Assembly: GCF_014207435.1 (NCBI RefSeq)
Contig: NZ_JACHGH010000005.1
Coordinates: forward strand, 310,001 to 374,000
Source of the DNA: Salirhabdus euzebyi
GTDB taxonomy: Bacteria > Bacillota > Bacilli > Bacillales > Alkalibacillaceae
DNA: 64,000 bases
Direction: 5' to 3'
Numbering within the stretch: position 1 is the stretch's first letter; every line of letters starts with the position of its first letter. Below the pieces are notes generated by a model that saw nothing but the letters and a program-made list of their open reading frames with translations, was not told the DNA's origin and ran no database searches. Below are positions 33,298-41,459 of the stretch, one piece after another. The translations under genes and the position numbers were made by a program.

Positions 33298-33936
33298 ATG
33301 AAAAAGTATCTTTACATTTTGCTCGGATGCATGATTACTGCTATAGGTGTCATTTTTCTAAACCATTCCAGCCTTGTTACAGGTGGAACAGCAGGTCTCG
33401 CACTTAGTGTCTCATACTTATTTACCCTTCCATTTTCAATTGTATTTTTTATGATAAATATCCCCTTCTATATCTTCTCCTTTGTTCGAATGGGTTGGAA
33501 GTTTACATTATCTACAATTTTATCTGTAACCATTTTGTCAGGGTTAACGAGCTTAGATCAATTTCTACCTGGCTTTACTATACCGATGTGGGTTGGTGCT
33601 ATTGTTGGTGGATTGTTTATCGGAGTCGGATTATCGGTTCTATTCATGAACGGATCTTCTTTAGGTGGGGCTAACATTTTATCCCTTTTCCTTCAAAAAA
33701 GGTACAACATCAACCCTGGTAAAACAACGTTTATTTTTGATGGAATCGTCGTTTTATCCGGACTTTATGCCGTTGGACTTATCAAAGGATTATTTTCTAT
33801 ATTATCTATCGCGGTGATTTCAAAGGTAATTGGCTATTTCAAAAATGAAATTGCCACTAGAACGGCTGAAACAAAAGAAAAAGTAAAAGTCGAAAAGAAG
33901 CCTTCGCGAGTACAAGTACCTGCTGCGAGTAACTAA
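33298..33936 (+). CDS. YitT-family membrane protein lacking the C-terminal DUF2179 domain
   Basis: 212 residues with five or six membrane segments; 'NHSSLVTGGTAGLALSVSYL' (about 22-41) and 'FMNGSSLGGANILSLFLQ' (about 116-133) are YitT (DUF161) signatures. Typical YitT/YvjA proteins are about 280 residues because of a C-terminal DUF2179 domain. Here the membrane part ends in a Lys/Glu-rich tail (KEKVKVEKKPSRVQ), so this is the short form. Transported substrate unknown. Divergent to the Lrp-type regulator. Confidence 0.85.
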   Translation: MKKYLYILLGCMITAIGVIFLNHSSLVTGGTAGLALSVSYLFTLPFSIVFFMINIPFYIFSFVRMGWKFTLSTILSVTILSGLTSLDQFLPGFTIPMWVGAIVGGLFIGVGLSVLFMNGSSLGGANILSLFLQKRYNINPGKTTFIFDGIVVLSGLYAVGLIKGLFSILSIAVISKVIGYFKNEIATRTAETKEKVKVEKKPSRVQVPAASN

Positions 33937-33971
33937 AAAGGAAGAGTGCGCGTGCACTCTTCCTTTTCTTT
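33936..33971 (+). terminator. Terminator of the YitT-type gene
   Basis: 14-bp stem AAAAGGAAGAGTGC / GCACTCTTCCTTTT, followed by CTTT. Confidence 0.9.
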
Positions 33972-33972
33972 A

Positions 33973-34005
33973 TTCGACAAATTTCGGGCGGTGACAGGCA
34001 CCGCT
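33973..34005 (-). repeat. Dispersed GGTGCCTGTCACC element, copy 3
   Basis: Contains TTCGACAAATTTCGGGCGGT then GACAGGCACCGCT and ends exactly at the stop codon (34006-34008) of the TauE-type gene. Here the stem is GCGGTG/CACCGC, where copy 6 has GTGGTG/CACCAC: a paired base change that preserves the hairpin. Confidence 0.85.
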
Positions 34006-34815
34006 TCACCCCATAAACAGTAGTCTTGCTCCGATTAGGAGGAGTAAGAGGGATAGCATTTGAATGATGACTTTGCCGGATAGCTTGCTCGATACTAAAA
34101 CGCCTAGCTGCGCACCAACCATTACACCTAAACCACCCCATATACCAGCTTCCCAGTCGATATTGCCATTTAGTATTTGACTTGTTGCGCCGACAAAGGA
34201 ATAAATACATAAAGTAAATAAAGAAGTTGCTGTTGCAATATGTGGTTTAATTTTAAATCCGTAAACGAGAATTGGAACCATCAACCAACCTCCACCGATG
34301 CCAAAGAAATTGGAAACGGTACCTAATAAATAACCAATCCCTAAAAAGCCTATGTTTTGCTTATTCCAAATACCCTCTTCCAGCAGAAATGCTTTTTCAA
34401 GTTCGCTGTCTTCACCTTTATTTTTCTGAAAGATGTTTGAGTTTTTATAAAACAAAAATCCACTCAACAAAATAAGTAAAATCGCAAAAATTTTATAAAA
34501 GGAGGCAGCTGGAATTATTTCAGCTAACCAACTCCCAAAAAATGTACCCGGTATAGCTCCAATCGTTAAAATAATCCCTACATAATAATAAATTCTCTTT
34601 TGTTTAATGAGACCAAATACGCCAGATAATGAATTGATAAAAACAATAAGTAAACCCGTGCCAGCCGCTACAGCAGGAGAAAATTGATAAAAAATCAAAA
34701 GTGCTGGAACAAAAATAAATCCGCCCCCAGCACCTACAATTGCACCATAAGCACCCGCAAAAATACCGATTGCTATTAATGAACTAAGCATTAGGAAGTC
34801 GATGTATACCTCCAC
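34006..34815 (-). CDS. TauE/SafE-family sulfite/organosulfonate exporter-like permease
   Basis: 269 residues, eight or so membrane helices in two repeats: 'GAYGAIVGAGGGFIFVPALLIF' (about 21-42) and 'LGTVSNFFGIGGGWLMVPIL' (about 165-184) are the two G-rich signature loops. The family exports anions such as sulfite, sulfolactate or sulfoacetate, but many members are uncharacterised. Last gene of a minus-strand block after the thioesterase (94 bases apart). No sulfur genes are adjacent, so the substrate is open. Confidence 0.88.
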   Translation of the reverse strand: MEVYIDFLMLSSLIAIGIFAGAYGAIVGAGGGFIFVPALLIFYQFSPAVAAGTGLLIVFINSLSGVFGLIKQKRIYYYVGIILTIGAIPGTFFGSWLAEIIPAASFYKIFAILLILLSGFLFYKNSNIFQKNKGEDSELEKAFLLEEGIWNKQNIGFLGIGYLLGTVSNFFGIGGGWLMVPILVYGFKIKPHIATATSLFTLCIYSFVGATSQILNGNIDWEAGIWGGLGVMVGAQLGVLVSSKLSGKVIIQMLSLLLLLIGARLLFMG

Positions 34816-34909
34816 CTTTCAAATGTCTACGATCCGTAAGACATCCATTCTTCTCCAATCATAAACATAAGTTTACCACAGGTTTCACCGACCTCCAAGG
34901 CGATAACGT

Positions 34910-35317
34910 TTACACATCTTCGGCTAAATGTTTCTCTAACACACTCCGAATATGATTAGGAATCAGCTCAGACTTTTTTTCCTTCACATTATAATTAACG
35001 TATGTCACAGTCCCTTTCGCACACAGTTGATCATTTTGTCTAATTTCTTCATACAACTGCAAACTTGAATTTCCAATCTTTTTCACCCACGTATGAACGG
35101 TAACATGCGTTCCAAAATAAATTTGGCTCACATAATCGACATTCATATTTAAAATGATCATTCGCCAATTTTCAAAAGAGCTATCAGGCGTAAAAAGTTT
35201 GAAGATTTCATTTCTACCCGCTTCAAACCAGACTGGAATCGTTGTGTTGTTAATATGGCCAACCCCATCTGTTTCCGAAACGCGTGGATCAATAACTGTT
35301 TTATACAATAGACTCAC
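34910..35317 (-). CDS. Acyl-CoA thioesterase, 4HBT hot-dog family
   Basis: 135 residues, one hot-dog domain. 'PRVSETDGVGHINNTTIPVWFEAGRNEIF' (about 11-39) carries the catalytic Asp17 and the surrounding G-H-x-N-N motif of the 4-hydroxybenzoyl-CoA thioesterase/YbgC type. It hydrolyses acyl-CoA thioesters in the cytosol. The start lies 2 bases after the iron-dependent alcohol dehydrogenase stop, so the two are co-translated. Chain-length preference cannot be read. Confidence 0.88.
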   Translation of the reverse strand: MSLLYKTVIDPRVSETDGVGHINNTTIPVWFEAGRNEIFKLFTPDSSFENWRMIILNMNVDYVSQIYFGTHVTVHTWVKKIGNSSLQLYEEIRQNDQLCAKGTVTYVNYNVKEKKSELIPNHIRSVLEKHLAEDV

Positions 35318-35319
35318 CC

Positions 35320-36492
35320 TTATTTACTAGTTAATTTGCCTTCATATGCATGTTGATAGATTTGTTTTACATCTTTTAAATGGAGAGGTTTTGGACTTCT
35401 AGCTAGTAATCTCTTTTGCTTAACCCCATTTTCCGCCAACAAATTGATATCCTCAGGATGAATATCATACTCCCCAATACTCTTAGGCAAACCAACATCC
35501 TCTACTAAATCATAAAGACTTTGCACGACATCTAGCGCAATTTCTCTAGCTGATTTTCCTTCCGCTGGTAGTTCAAAAGCTTCCGCAACTAAAACCATCT
35601 TTTCTAAACAGGAAGGCCAAATGGCATCATATACATATGGCAACAATACAGCATTGGATTCCCCATGAGGAATTTTAAACAGTCCACCTAATGGATAGGC
35701 TAAAGCATGGACCCCAGCGACACCTGCATTATAAAAACTTAATCCGGCTAACAAGCTACCTAATGCCATTTCCCCTCTTGCCTCTTTATCTTTTCCGTTC
35801 CACACTGCCGTTCGCACGTATTTGTTAATTCTTCTCATCGCATCTAATGCTAGTAAATCGGTTAATGGGGTAGCATTTACAGAAGTAAAAGCCTCAATCG
35901 CATGGGTAAGTGCATCTATTCCGCTAGCTGCTGTCACCTTTGCAGGTAAAGTGTATGTAAAAACTGGGTCCACAATGGCATAATCAGCAAGTAAATAGTC
36001 ATGAGTGATGACATCCTTGGTATCTGCCAATGAAAAAACGGCAATATCAGTAACCTCAGCCCCAGTTCCTGCTGTCGTAGGAAGGAGAACTTTCGGGATG
36101 CCTTTTTTCTTAATTTTTTTGGTTCCACTTAAGTTTAAGTAATCCTGCACATTTCCATCATTATCCGCTAATACAGCCGCAGCTTTTGCTAAATCTAGTG
36201 CACTTCCCCCACCTATACCGAGAACTAAATCCGGCTTCGTCTTCCTTACTTCTTCAATCACTTTGTTCCCTACTTCTAAAGGTGGTTCGGGTATAACGTT
36301 TGTTGACAAAGTAACAGTGACCCCACGTCCTTCTAAAATCTTTAGAACAGGTTCAATGACACCAAGTTCTTTTAAAATCGGATCAGTTAGTAAAAAAACC
36401 TTATCCGCGCGCAGTTCCTCTAAGATTCCTTCTAACTTACTAACAGAACCTTCCCCATGATGAATTTTAATCGGTGAAATAAATGAATACAT
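35320..36492 (-). CDS. Iron-containing (group III) alcohol dehydrogenase
   Basis: About 390 residues. The NAD-binding loop 'GIGGGSALDLAKA' (about 91-103) and metal-site motifs 'DALTHAIEAFTS' , 'HALAYPLGGLFKIPHGESNAV' (in two parts, with the conserved His residues) are intact. GAAAGGAGTTGC lies before the ATG at 36492; an in-frame ATG 24 bases earlier lacks a site. Family members reduce or oxidise primary alcohols, lactaldehyde, or 1,3-propanediol. Paired with a thioesterase in one transcript. Confidence 0.92.
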   Translation of the reverse strand: MYSFISPIKIHHGEGSVSKLEGILEELRADKVFLLTDPILKELGVIEPVLKILEGRGVTVTLSTNVIPEPPLEVGNKVIEEVRKTKPDLVLGIGGGSALDLAKAAAVLADNDGNVQDYLNLSGTKKIKKKGIPKVLLPTTAGTGAEVTDIAVFSLADTKDVITHDYLLADYAIVDPVFTYTLPAKVTAASGIDALTHAIEAFTSVNATPLTDLLALDAMRRINKYVRTAVWNGKDKEARGEMALGSLLAGLSFYNAGVAGVHALAYPLGGLFKIPHGESNAVLLPYVYDAIWPSCLEKMVLVAEAFELPAEGKSAREIALDVVQSLYDLVEDVGLPKSIGEYDIHPEDINLLAENGVKQKRLLARSPKPLHLKDVKQIYQHAYEGKLTSK

Positions 36493-36608
36493 CCATGCAA
36501 CTCCTTTCTCCCACACTAATGTTTTACCCCTAACTATGTTTCTATTAATAATTAGTTTTCTGCAAAAGAATAGAATTACCTTTTTGTTTATTCCAATGCC
36601 CCATAGAA

Positions 36609-36638
36609 AAAAAGCCTCTTCACCTATGGAAGAGGCTT
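36609..36638 (-). terminator. Terminator of the dicarboxylate symporter gene
   Basis: Minus strand AAGCCTCTT / AAGAGGCTT, followed by TTTTTTCTATGG, 26 bases beyond the symporter stop. Confidence 0.85.
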
Positions 36639-36663
36639 CTAAACTAGCTTAGCTGATTAAGTT

Positions 36664-37866
36664 TCAACCTCCACCCGCTTCTCGTTCTTTTCGAGAAAGG
36701 ACGACAGTAGCGGACGCATCACCTATAACATTTGTAGATGTTCTAAACATATCTAGAATTCTATCAATCCCCGCTATGAGAGCTATCCCCTCTAATGGTA
36801 AGTTAACCGATGCCAATACCATGGCAAGAATGACCATCCCTGCACCTGGAACACCTGCTGCTCCAATTGATGCTAAAACTGCTGTTAACACGATTGTTAA
36901 ATATTGAATAAATGATAAATCGAGACCGTATGCTTGTGCGATGAATAATGCGGCAATACCATGGTAAATGGCCGTTCCATCCATATTAATCGTTGCACCG
37001 AGTGGTAAAACGAAGCTACTCACTCGTTTAGGTACGTTTAAATTTTCTTCAACGTTTTTAATCGTTACAGGAAGAGTTCCGGAACTACTGCAAGTACTGA
37101 AGGCTACTAAAGCTGCTGGAGAAATTCCTTTTATAAAAAATAAAGGACTCATATTACCAAATTTGGATACGAGGAAGAAGTAAGTAATCGTGATATGGAG
37201 TAGACAAGCCAATAACATGGCGAGTAGAACTTTGATTAGTGGAAGTAACACGGATGCACCATACTGCCCAACAATAGGGGCAATTAAGCCGAATATACCA
37301 ATTGGGGCGACCTTAATAATATATCCTGTAATTTTATACATGACCTCTGCGAACCCATCAAAAAATCTTTTCACTGGAGCTGCTTTATCCCCCACAGCTG
37401 TAATACCTATTCCTAAAAACAAAGCAAAGAAAATAATTTGCAAAATGTTCCCTTCCACAAATGCTGCAAAAGGATTTGTTGGAATGATAGCTAGCAATGT
37501 AGCGATAACCCCTTCTGTCTCATTAGGCTCTACAGCCGCTTCACCAGGACTAATGCTTAAACCAGTTCCCGGATTAAAAATAAGCGCGATGACAATACCG
37601 ATAGTAACTGCAAATAATGTCGTACATAAAAAGTAAAGAACCGTTTTTCCACCTAGTTTACCGAGGACTTTCATGTCACTAGTGCTCGCTACACCGACAA
37701 CCAACGTACTAAAGACTAGTGGTATCATGATGAACTTGATTAAACGTAAAAATAAATCACCTAAAGGCTGAACAAAGTCTGCATTCGCTCCGAGTATTAG
37801 CCCCACAATTATTGCCAATACAAAGGCAATTAGCATCTGTGTAACCAAACTCACTTTCCCAAACAT
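36664..37866 (-). CDS. Dicarboxylate/amino acid:cation symporter (GltP/GltT/DctA family)
   Basis: About 400 residues, eight membrane helices with two re-entrant loops. 'STCSSSGTLPVTI' is the HP1 serine-rich loop, 'LPLGATINMDGTAIYHG' carries the NMDGT substrate/cation motif, and 'GIDRILDMFRTSTNVIGDA' the HP2/TM8 signature. It imports glutamate, aspartate or C4-dicarboxylates with H+ or Na+. AAAGGAG precedes the ATG at 37866 by 8 bases; the in-frame ATG at 37884 is too close to that site. A perfect cre site lies 29 bases upstream, implying CcpA repression in glucose. Confidence 0.93.
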   Translation of the reverse strand: MFGKVSLVTQMLIAFVLAIIVGLILGANADFVQPLGDLFLRLIKFIMIPLVFSTLVVGVASTSDMKVLGKLGGKTVLYFLCTTLFAVTIGIVIALIFNPGTGLSISPGEAAVEPNETEGVIATLLAIIPTNPFAAFVEGNILQIIFFALFLGIGITAVGDKAAPVKRFFDGFAEVMYKITGYIIKVAPIGIFGLIAPIVGQYGASVLLPLIKVLLAMLLACLLHITITYFFLVSKFGNMSPLFFIKGISPAALVAFSTCSSSGTLPVTIKNVEENLNVPKRVSSFVLPLGATINMDGTAIYHGIAALFIAQAYGLDLSFIQYLTIVLTAVLASIGAAGVPGAGMVILAMVLASVNLPLEGIALIAGIDRILDMFRTSTNVIGDASATVVLSRKEREAGGG

Positions 37867-37894
37867 CACATCACTCCTTTTCACTAATTATGAT

Positions 37895-37910
37895 ATGAAA
37901 GCGCATTCAT
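37895..37910. promoter_or_regulatory. CcpA cre site of the dicarboxylate symporter
   Basis: ATGAAAGCGCATTCAT fits the cre consensus WTGNAARCGNWWWCAW at every defined position. It is 29 bases upstream of the symporter start codon. The region from here to 38011 otherwise shows nothing I can name. Confidence 0.85.
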
Positions 37911-38011
37911 TAAACTTTATTCCATTTAGAGAAAAAATATTTCTACTTTCTAGCCTAACGTAGATAAAACACAAACACTTTCTCCCTTTACTATAAAAAA
38001 GCAAAAAAGCA

Positions 38012-38040
38012 TTGACAAACATCCAAAACCGTCGTAACAT
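38012..38040 (+). promoter_or_regulatory. SigA promoter of the first S-box operon
   Basis: TTGACA (38012-38017), 17-base spacer, TAACAT (38035-38040), about 30 bases before the riboswitch P1 stem. Confidence 0.8.
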
Positions 38041-38071
38041 ACAAATTACAACTTCATACATATTCGATTTT

Positions 38072-38171
38072 CTTATCCAGAGAGGTGGAGGGACTGGCCC
38101 TTTGAAGCCTCGGCAGCGGACTTTTACAAGTACTGTGCCAATTCCAGAAAGTTTTCAAACTTGTAGATAAG
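38072..38171 (+). ncRNA. SAM-I (S-box) riboswitch aptamer
   Basis: P1 pairs CTTATC (38072-38077) with GATAAG (38166-38171). The conserved core AGAGAGGTGGAGGGACTGGC, then GAAGCCTCGGCAGC and GTGCCAATTCCAG, is the S-box signature. When SAM is abundant the downstream terminator forms and the cyclase/methyltransferase operon is off. Confidence 0.97.
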
Positions 38172-38196
38172 GAGAGTGGTACTTGTTTGTGATGCC

Positions 38197-38229
38197 AAGC
38201 CTCTTCTTATATTTAAGAAGAGGCTTTTC
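38197..38229 (+). terminator. S-box-controlled terminator
   Basis: 13-bp stem AAGCCTCTTCTTA / TAAGAAGAGGCTT, then TTCT; expression platform of the riboswitch at 38072. Confidence 0.9.
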
Positions 38230-38266
38230 TGATTTATTCTTCTAAATTCATATTGAGGTGATGACA

Positions 38267-39022
38267 ATGACGACTGTAACAACAAAAACAAATGAACTAC
38301 TACAGGCTATTAATCTGCTAAAAGAGAAACAATGGGTGGACTTAACACATACTTTTGGTCCTGATTCTCCACACTTTGCTGCATTGGATGCAGCTGAAAT
38401 TACAACAAAATTTGACCATAACGATGGATTTTTCGTGCAAAACTTCTCTTTTCCCGGGCAATACGGAACACATCTAGATGCACCAATTCATTTTGTGCGT
38501 GATACACGATATATGGATGAACTTGAGTTAAAAGAGCTTGTGCTACCACTAGTTGTAATAGATAAATCAACGGAAGCTGCTGCTAATCATGATTTCATCT
38601 TACAAGTGGAGGATATTCTAGCATTTGAAGAAAAGCATGGAACGATAGAAGCAGGCACATTTGTCGCACTTCGAACAGACTGGAGTAAACGTTGGCCAGA
38701 TCAAGCTGCTCTTGATAACAAGGATGAAGACGGAAATAACCATGCACCAGGGTGGTCAGTAGATGCATTAAAATTTTTATTTGAAGAAAGAAACATTAAA
38801 GCAGTAGGACATGAAACATTTGATACAGATGCTAGTGTTGATTTTCAAAAAAATGGTGCACTGTTAGCCGAGTATTATGTGCTAGCACAAGACACCTTCC
38901 AAGTTGAATTATTAACGAACTTAGACCAAATGCCAGCAAAAGGCGCAGCAATTTTCACCATCGTGCCAAAAGTTGAAAAAGCATCCGGTTTTCCTGTAAG
39001 AGCATTTGCGATTTTACCATAA
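38267..39022 (+). CDS. Cyclase-family metal-dependent hydrolase (kynurenine-formamidase-like)
   Basis: About 251 residues. The metal motif 'YGTHLDAPIHF' (H-x-D-x-P-x-H, about 65-75) and 'VALRTDWSKRW' define the cyclase/KynB superfamily. These are Zn or Mn hydrolases acting on formamides or small cyclic compounds. Three in-frame starts (GTG 38258, ATG 38261, ATG 38267) exist; GAGGTGATGACA places the best start at 38267. It is the first gene under the SAM riboswitch and 24 bases upstream of a methionine-synthase-like gene. A role in recovering a methionine precursor or hydrolysing a sulfur metabolite is implied by context only. Confidence 0.88.
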   Translation: MTTVTTKTNELLQAINLLKEKQWVDLTHTFGPDSPHFAALDAAEITTKFDHNDGFFVQNFSFPGQYGTHLDAPIHFVRDTRYMDELELKELVLPLVVIDKSTEAAANHDFILQVEDILAFEEKHGTIEAGTFVALRTDWSKRWPDQAALDNKDEDGNNHAPGWSVDALKFLFEERNIKAVGHETFDTDASVDFQKNGALLAEYYVLAQDTFQVELLTNLDQMPAKGAAIFTIVPKVEKASGFPVRAFAILP

Positions 39023-39046
39023 ACCAAATAGAAAGAAGGAATAAAC

Positions 39047-40153
39047 ATGACCATTACAAAACTACAAGCACCTTTCCGTGCGGACCAAGTAGGAAGCTTA
39101 TTACGTCCAAATAATTTACATGAGGCAAGAAGGAATTTTAAAGAAGGAAAAATTTCTGCAGAAGATCTTCGTGCAGTGGAAAACAAAGAAATTGCAAGAG
39201 TAGTGGATAAACAAATTGAACTGGGCTTTGAGTTTGTGTCTGACGGTGAATTTCGTCGCACCTGGTTCCACTTAGATTTCATGGAGCATTTTAATGGAAT
39301 TGAAGGTTTTGTACCAGACCAAGGGTACATTTTTAAGGGGGAAGAAACAGAGCGCTATAACGTTCGCAACATCGGTAAAGTCTCTTTTAACCCAAACCAT
39401 CCTTTCTTACAGGATTTTAAAGAATTTAAGAAAATCGTTGCAGGGCGTGCTGTTCCTAAACAAACCATTCCTAGTCCTAATCAATTTTTCAACGAAGGTA
39501 TCCGTATCCCTGACATTTATCCAGATATTGAAGAGTTTGCGAAGGATATCATCAAAGCATATCAAGAAGCAATTCAAGCATTTTACGATGCTGGGGTCCG
39601 TTACTTACAATTAGATGACGTATATATTGCAGGGTTGTCAGCCCCAGATATTCCATTCAATGATGGCAAATACGATCGTGATTACTTAATTGATTTAGCT
39701 CTTAGAGTGGTAAATGGTTCTTTAGAAAATAAACCAGAAGATTTAATCGTTACCCAGCACCTATGTCGCGGTAATTACAAATCTACTTGGGCATTCCAAG
39801 GAAGCTACGAACTCATCGCTCCAACACTGTTGGCAAAAGAGAAGATAGACGGATTCTTCCTTGAGTACGATGACGAACGTTCTGGTGATTTCAAGCCGCT
39901 ACAATACATTCCTAAAGGTGGCCCACGCGTTGTATTAGGCCTTATCACATCCAAAAATGGTGAGCTAGAAGATAAGGAAACGATAAAAGCAAGAATTGAG
40001 GAAGCTTCTAAATTCGTTCCGTTAGAACAACTTTGCATAAGCCCACAATGTGGCTTTGCATCGACACACCACGGTAATAAGCTTACAGAGGAAGAACAGT
40101 GGAATAAATTGAAGCTAGTTGTTGATTTGGCTAATGAGGTTTGGGGTAAATAG
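39047..40153 (+). CDS. Cobalamin-independent methionine synthase-like methyltransferase (YxjG/YxjH type)
   Basis: 368 residues, equivalent to the C-terminal catalytic barrel of MetE without its N-terminal half. Features include the start 'FRADQVGSLLRP', and Zn ligands in 'TQHLCRGN' (His, Cys; about 235-242) and 'CISPQCGFAS' (last Cys about 333). Paralogues yxjG and yxjH of Bacillus subtilis are also S-box-regulated. They use a small methyl donor rather than polyglutamylated folate in some proposals; here the donor is undetermined. AAAGAAGGAATAAAC precedes ATG. Product should be methionine from homocysteine or a related thiol. Confidence 0.92.
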   Translation: MTITKLQAPFRADQVGSLLRPNNLHEARRNFKEGKISAEDLRAVENKEIARVVDKQIELGFEFVSDGEFRRTWFHLDFMEHFNGIEGFVPDQGYIFKGEETERYNVRNIGKVSFNPNHPFLQDFKEFKKIVAGRAVPKQTIPSPNQFFNEGIRIPDIYPDIEEFAKDIIKAYQEAIQAFYDAGVRYLQLDDVYIAGLSAPDIPFNDGKYDRDYLIDLALRVVNGSLENKPEDLIVTQHLCRGNYKSTWAFQGSYELIAPTLLAKEKIDGFFLEYDDERSGDFKPLQYIPKGGPRVVLGLITSKNGELEDKETIKARIEEASKFVPLEQLCISPQCGFASTHHGNKLTEEEQWNKLKLVVDLANEVWGK

Positions 40154-40206
40154 ACATATAGTTCTAATTAATTTCAATTACTAGTAATTCCCCCTGATAT
40201 ATAAAA

Positions 40207-40232
40207 GCGAGGATCCAGTTTTGGATCCTCGC
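40207..40232. terminator. Shared terminator between the convergent methyltransferase and esterase genes
   Basis: 11-bp stem GCGAGGATCCA / TGGATCCTCGC; plus-strand tail TCATTTATTT, minus-strand tail TTTTATAT. Confidence 0.85.
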
Positions 40233-40236
40233 TCAT

Positions 40237-41187
40237 TTATTTCACTACCGCTTCAAACCTATCCCTCAAATACCCCGCTACTTCCTCCATTGCCTCTTTC
40301 GCTGCAGGCACGAACCCAATAAAATTCGCAAATCCGTGGATAAGATCTTCGTAATTTTTAAATGTTACCTCTACACCTTGCGCCTCTAATTCATCTGCGT
40401 AAGCTTTTCCTTCATCACGCAACGGATCATATTGCGCTGTCAAAATAGTAGCAGGCGGAAGGCCACTTAAATCCGGATAAAATATCGGTGAAGCGTGTGG
40501 ATGCTGATAATCACTTTCATCATTAAAATAATGTTTACTAAACCAGTTCATCATTTCCATTGTTAAGAAGTATCCTTCTCCATTTTCCAATAAAGATGGA
40601 TATTCCTCCTTTCGCCCAGTTGCAGGATATAAAAGTAATTGATGAATGACGCTTGGCGTTTGTTTTTCTTTCGCAATAATACAAGCAACTGTTGCTAGAT
40701 TTCCTCCCGCACTATCTCCCCCAACAGCAATCCGATTTGGATCGATCTTAAATTCTTCTGCATGAGCTGAAACATATACTAAGGAATCATAAGCATCCTC
40801 GACTGCTGCAGGGAATTTATTCTCTGGAGCAAGACGATAATCTACCGAAACAACTACACAATTTGCCCGATTAGCAAGCAATCTACAGATTGGGTCATGG
40901 CTATCCAGGTCACCAATAACCCAACCACCACCGTGATAATATACTAAACCAGGATATGTAGCTTGCTCCTCCCCCGCTGGTGTGTACACACGTACAGGGA
41001 TGTCCCTTCCTTCAAGGTTTAATACACGATTTTCCACCTGTCTCACTTCTTCAGGTGCCTCTTGTGGAAACTCCATCATCTCTTTACTTTTTTCACGATA
41101 AACTTGGGCTGGGATCATCTCCATTGGTACTTTTGGTAACTCTGCCAATTTGTCCAAGAAAAATTGGATACCAGGGTTTACTGTCAT
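40237..41187 (-). CDS. Hormone-sensitive-lipase-family esterase
   Basis: 316 residues, alpha/beta hydrolase of the HSL/BFAE type. Oxyanion motif 'YYHGGGWVIGD' (about 80-90), nucleophile 'VGGDSAGGNLA' (about 152-162, Ser156), acid in 'ILTAQYDPLRDEG' and His in 'IHGFANF' (about 285). Cytosolic carboxylesterase of short acyl esters, physiological substrate unknown. Monocistronic; an imperfect cre-like site lies 26 bases upstream. Confidence 0.92.
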   Translation of the reverse strand: MTVNPGIQFFLDKLAELPKVPMEMIPAQVYREKSKEMMEFPQEAPEEVRQVENRVLNLEGRDIPVRVYTPAGEEQATYPGLVYYHGGGWVIGDLDSHDPICRLLANRANCVVVSVDYRLAPENKFPAAVEDAYDSLVYVSAHAEEFKIDPNRIAVGGDSAGGNLATVACIIAKEKQTPSVIHQLLLYPATGRKEEYPSLLENGEGYFLTMEMMNWFSKHYFNDESDYQHPHASPIFYPDLSGLPPATILTAQYDPLRDEGKAYADELEAQGVEVTFKNYEDLIHGFANFIGFVPAAKEAMEEVAGYLRDRFEAVVK

Positions 41188-41212
41188 TGTCCTCTCCTCC
41201 TTATAAATGATT

Positions 41213-41228
41213 AAGTAAGCGCTTCCAA
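41213..41228 (-). promoter_or_regulatory. Possible cre site upstream of the esterase
   Basis: Minus strand TTGGAAGCGCTTACTT differs from the cre consensus at one position (T for A in the right arm). Confidence 0.5.
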
Positions 41229-41325
41229 ATTATGTTATAAAATTATTTCTCCATAATATGCTTCTTTTCCTGCTATTTTCTACCATTTTATGCATGAGGT
41301 CACTATAACAGTCCATTAGAAAAAT

Positions 41326-41408
41326 TTGGCTTGTCGCCAAGTCCTTATGGCGAAAGCCTTCACTTTTCTTATACTTTAATCCTTTAACAAAGTTGAACTT
41401 TCTTAAAG
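41326..41408. repeat. 83-bp dispersed intergenic repeat, copy B
   Basis: Matches copy A (4288-4370) at 72 of 83 positions without gaps. The hairpin is better here: TTGGCTTGTCGCCA against TGGCGAAAGCC with one bulged base. As with copy A, it lies just beyond the terminator of a minus-strand gene and upstream of the next minus-strand gene's terminal sequences. Confidence 0.85.
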
Positions 41409-41410
41409 TA

Positions 41411-41442
41411 AAATAAAAGCAGACCCATCAGTTGGATCTGCT
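41411..41442 (-). terminator. Terminator of the quinone-oxidoreductase-type gene
   Basis: Minus strand AGCAGATCC / GGGTCTGCT with one mismatch, then TTTTATTTTAC. Confidence 0.7.
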
Positions 41443-41459
41443 AACATACTTTTCATACT

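Noticed and set aside
37190-37636. 148-codon plus-strand frame opposite the dicarboxylate symporter
   Set aside because: Antisense to conserved membrane helices; no ribosome site; composition explained by the opposite strand.
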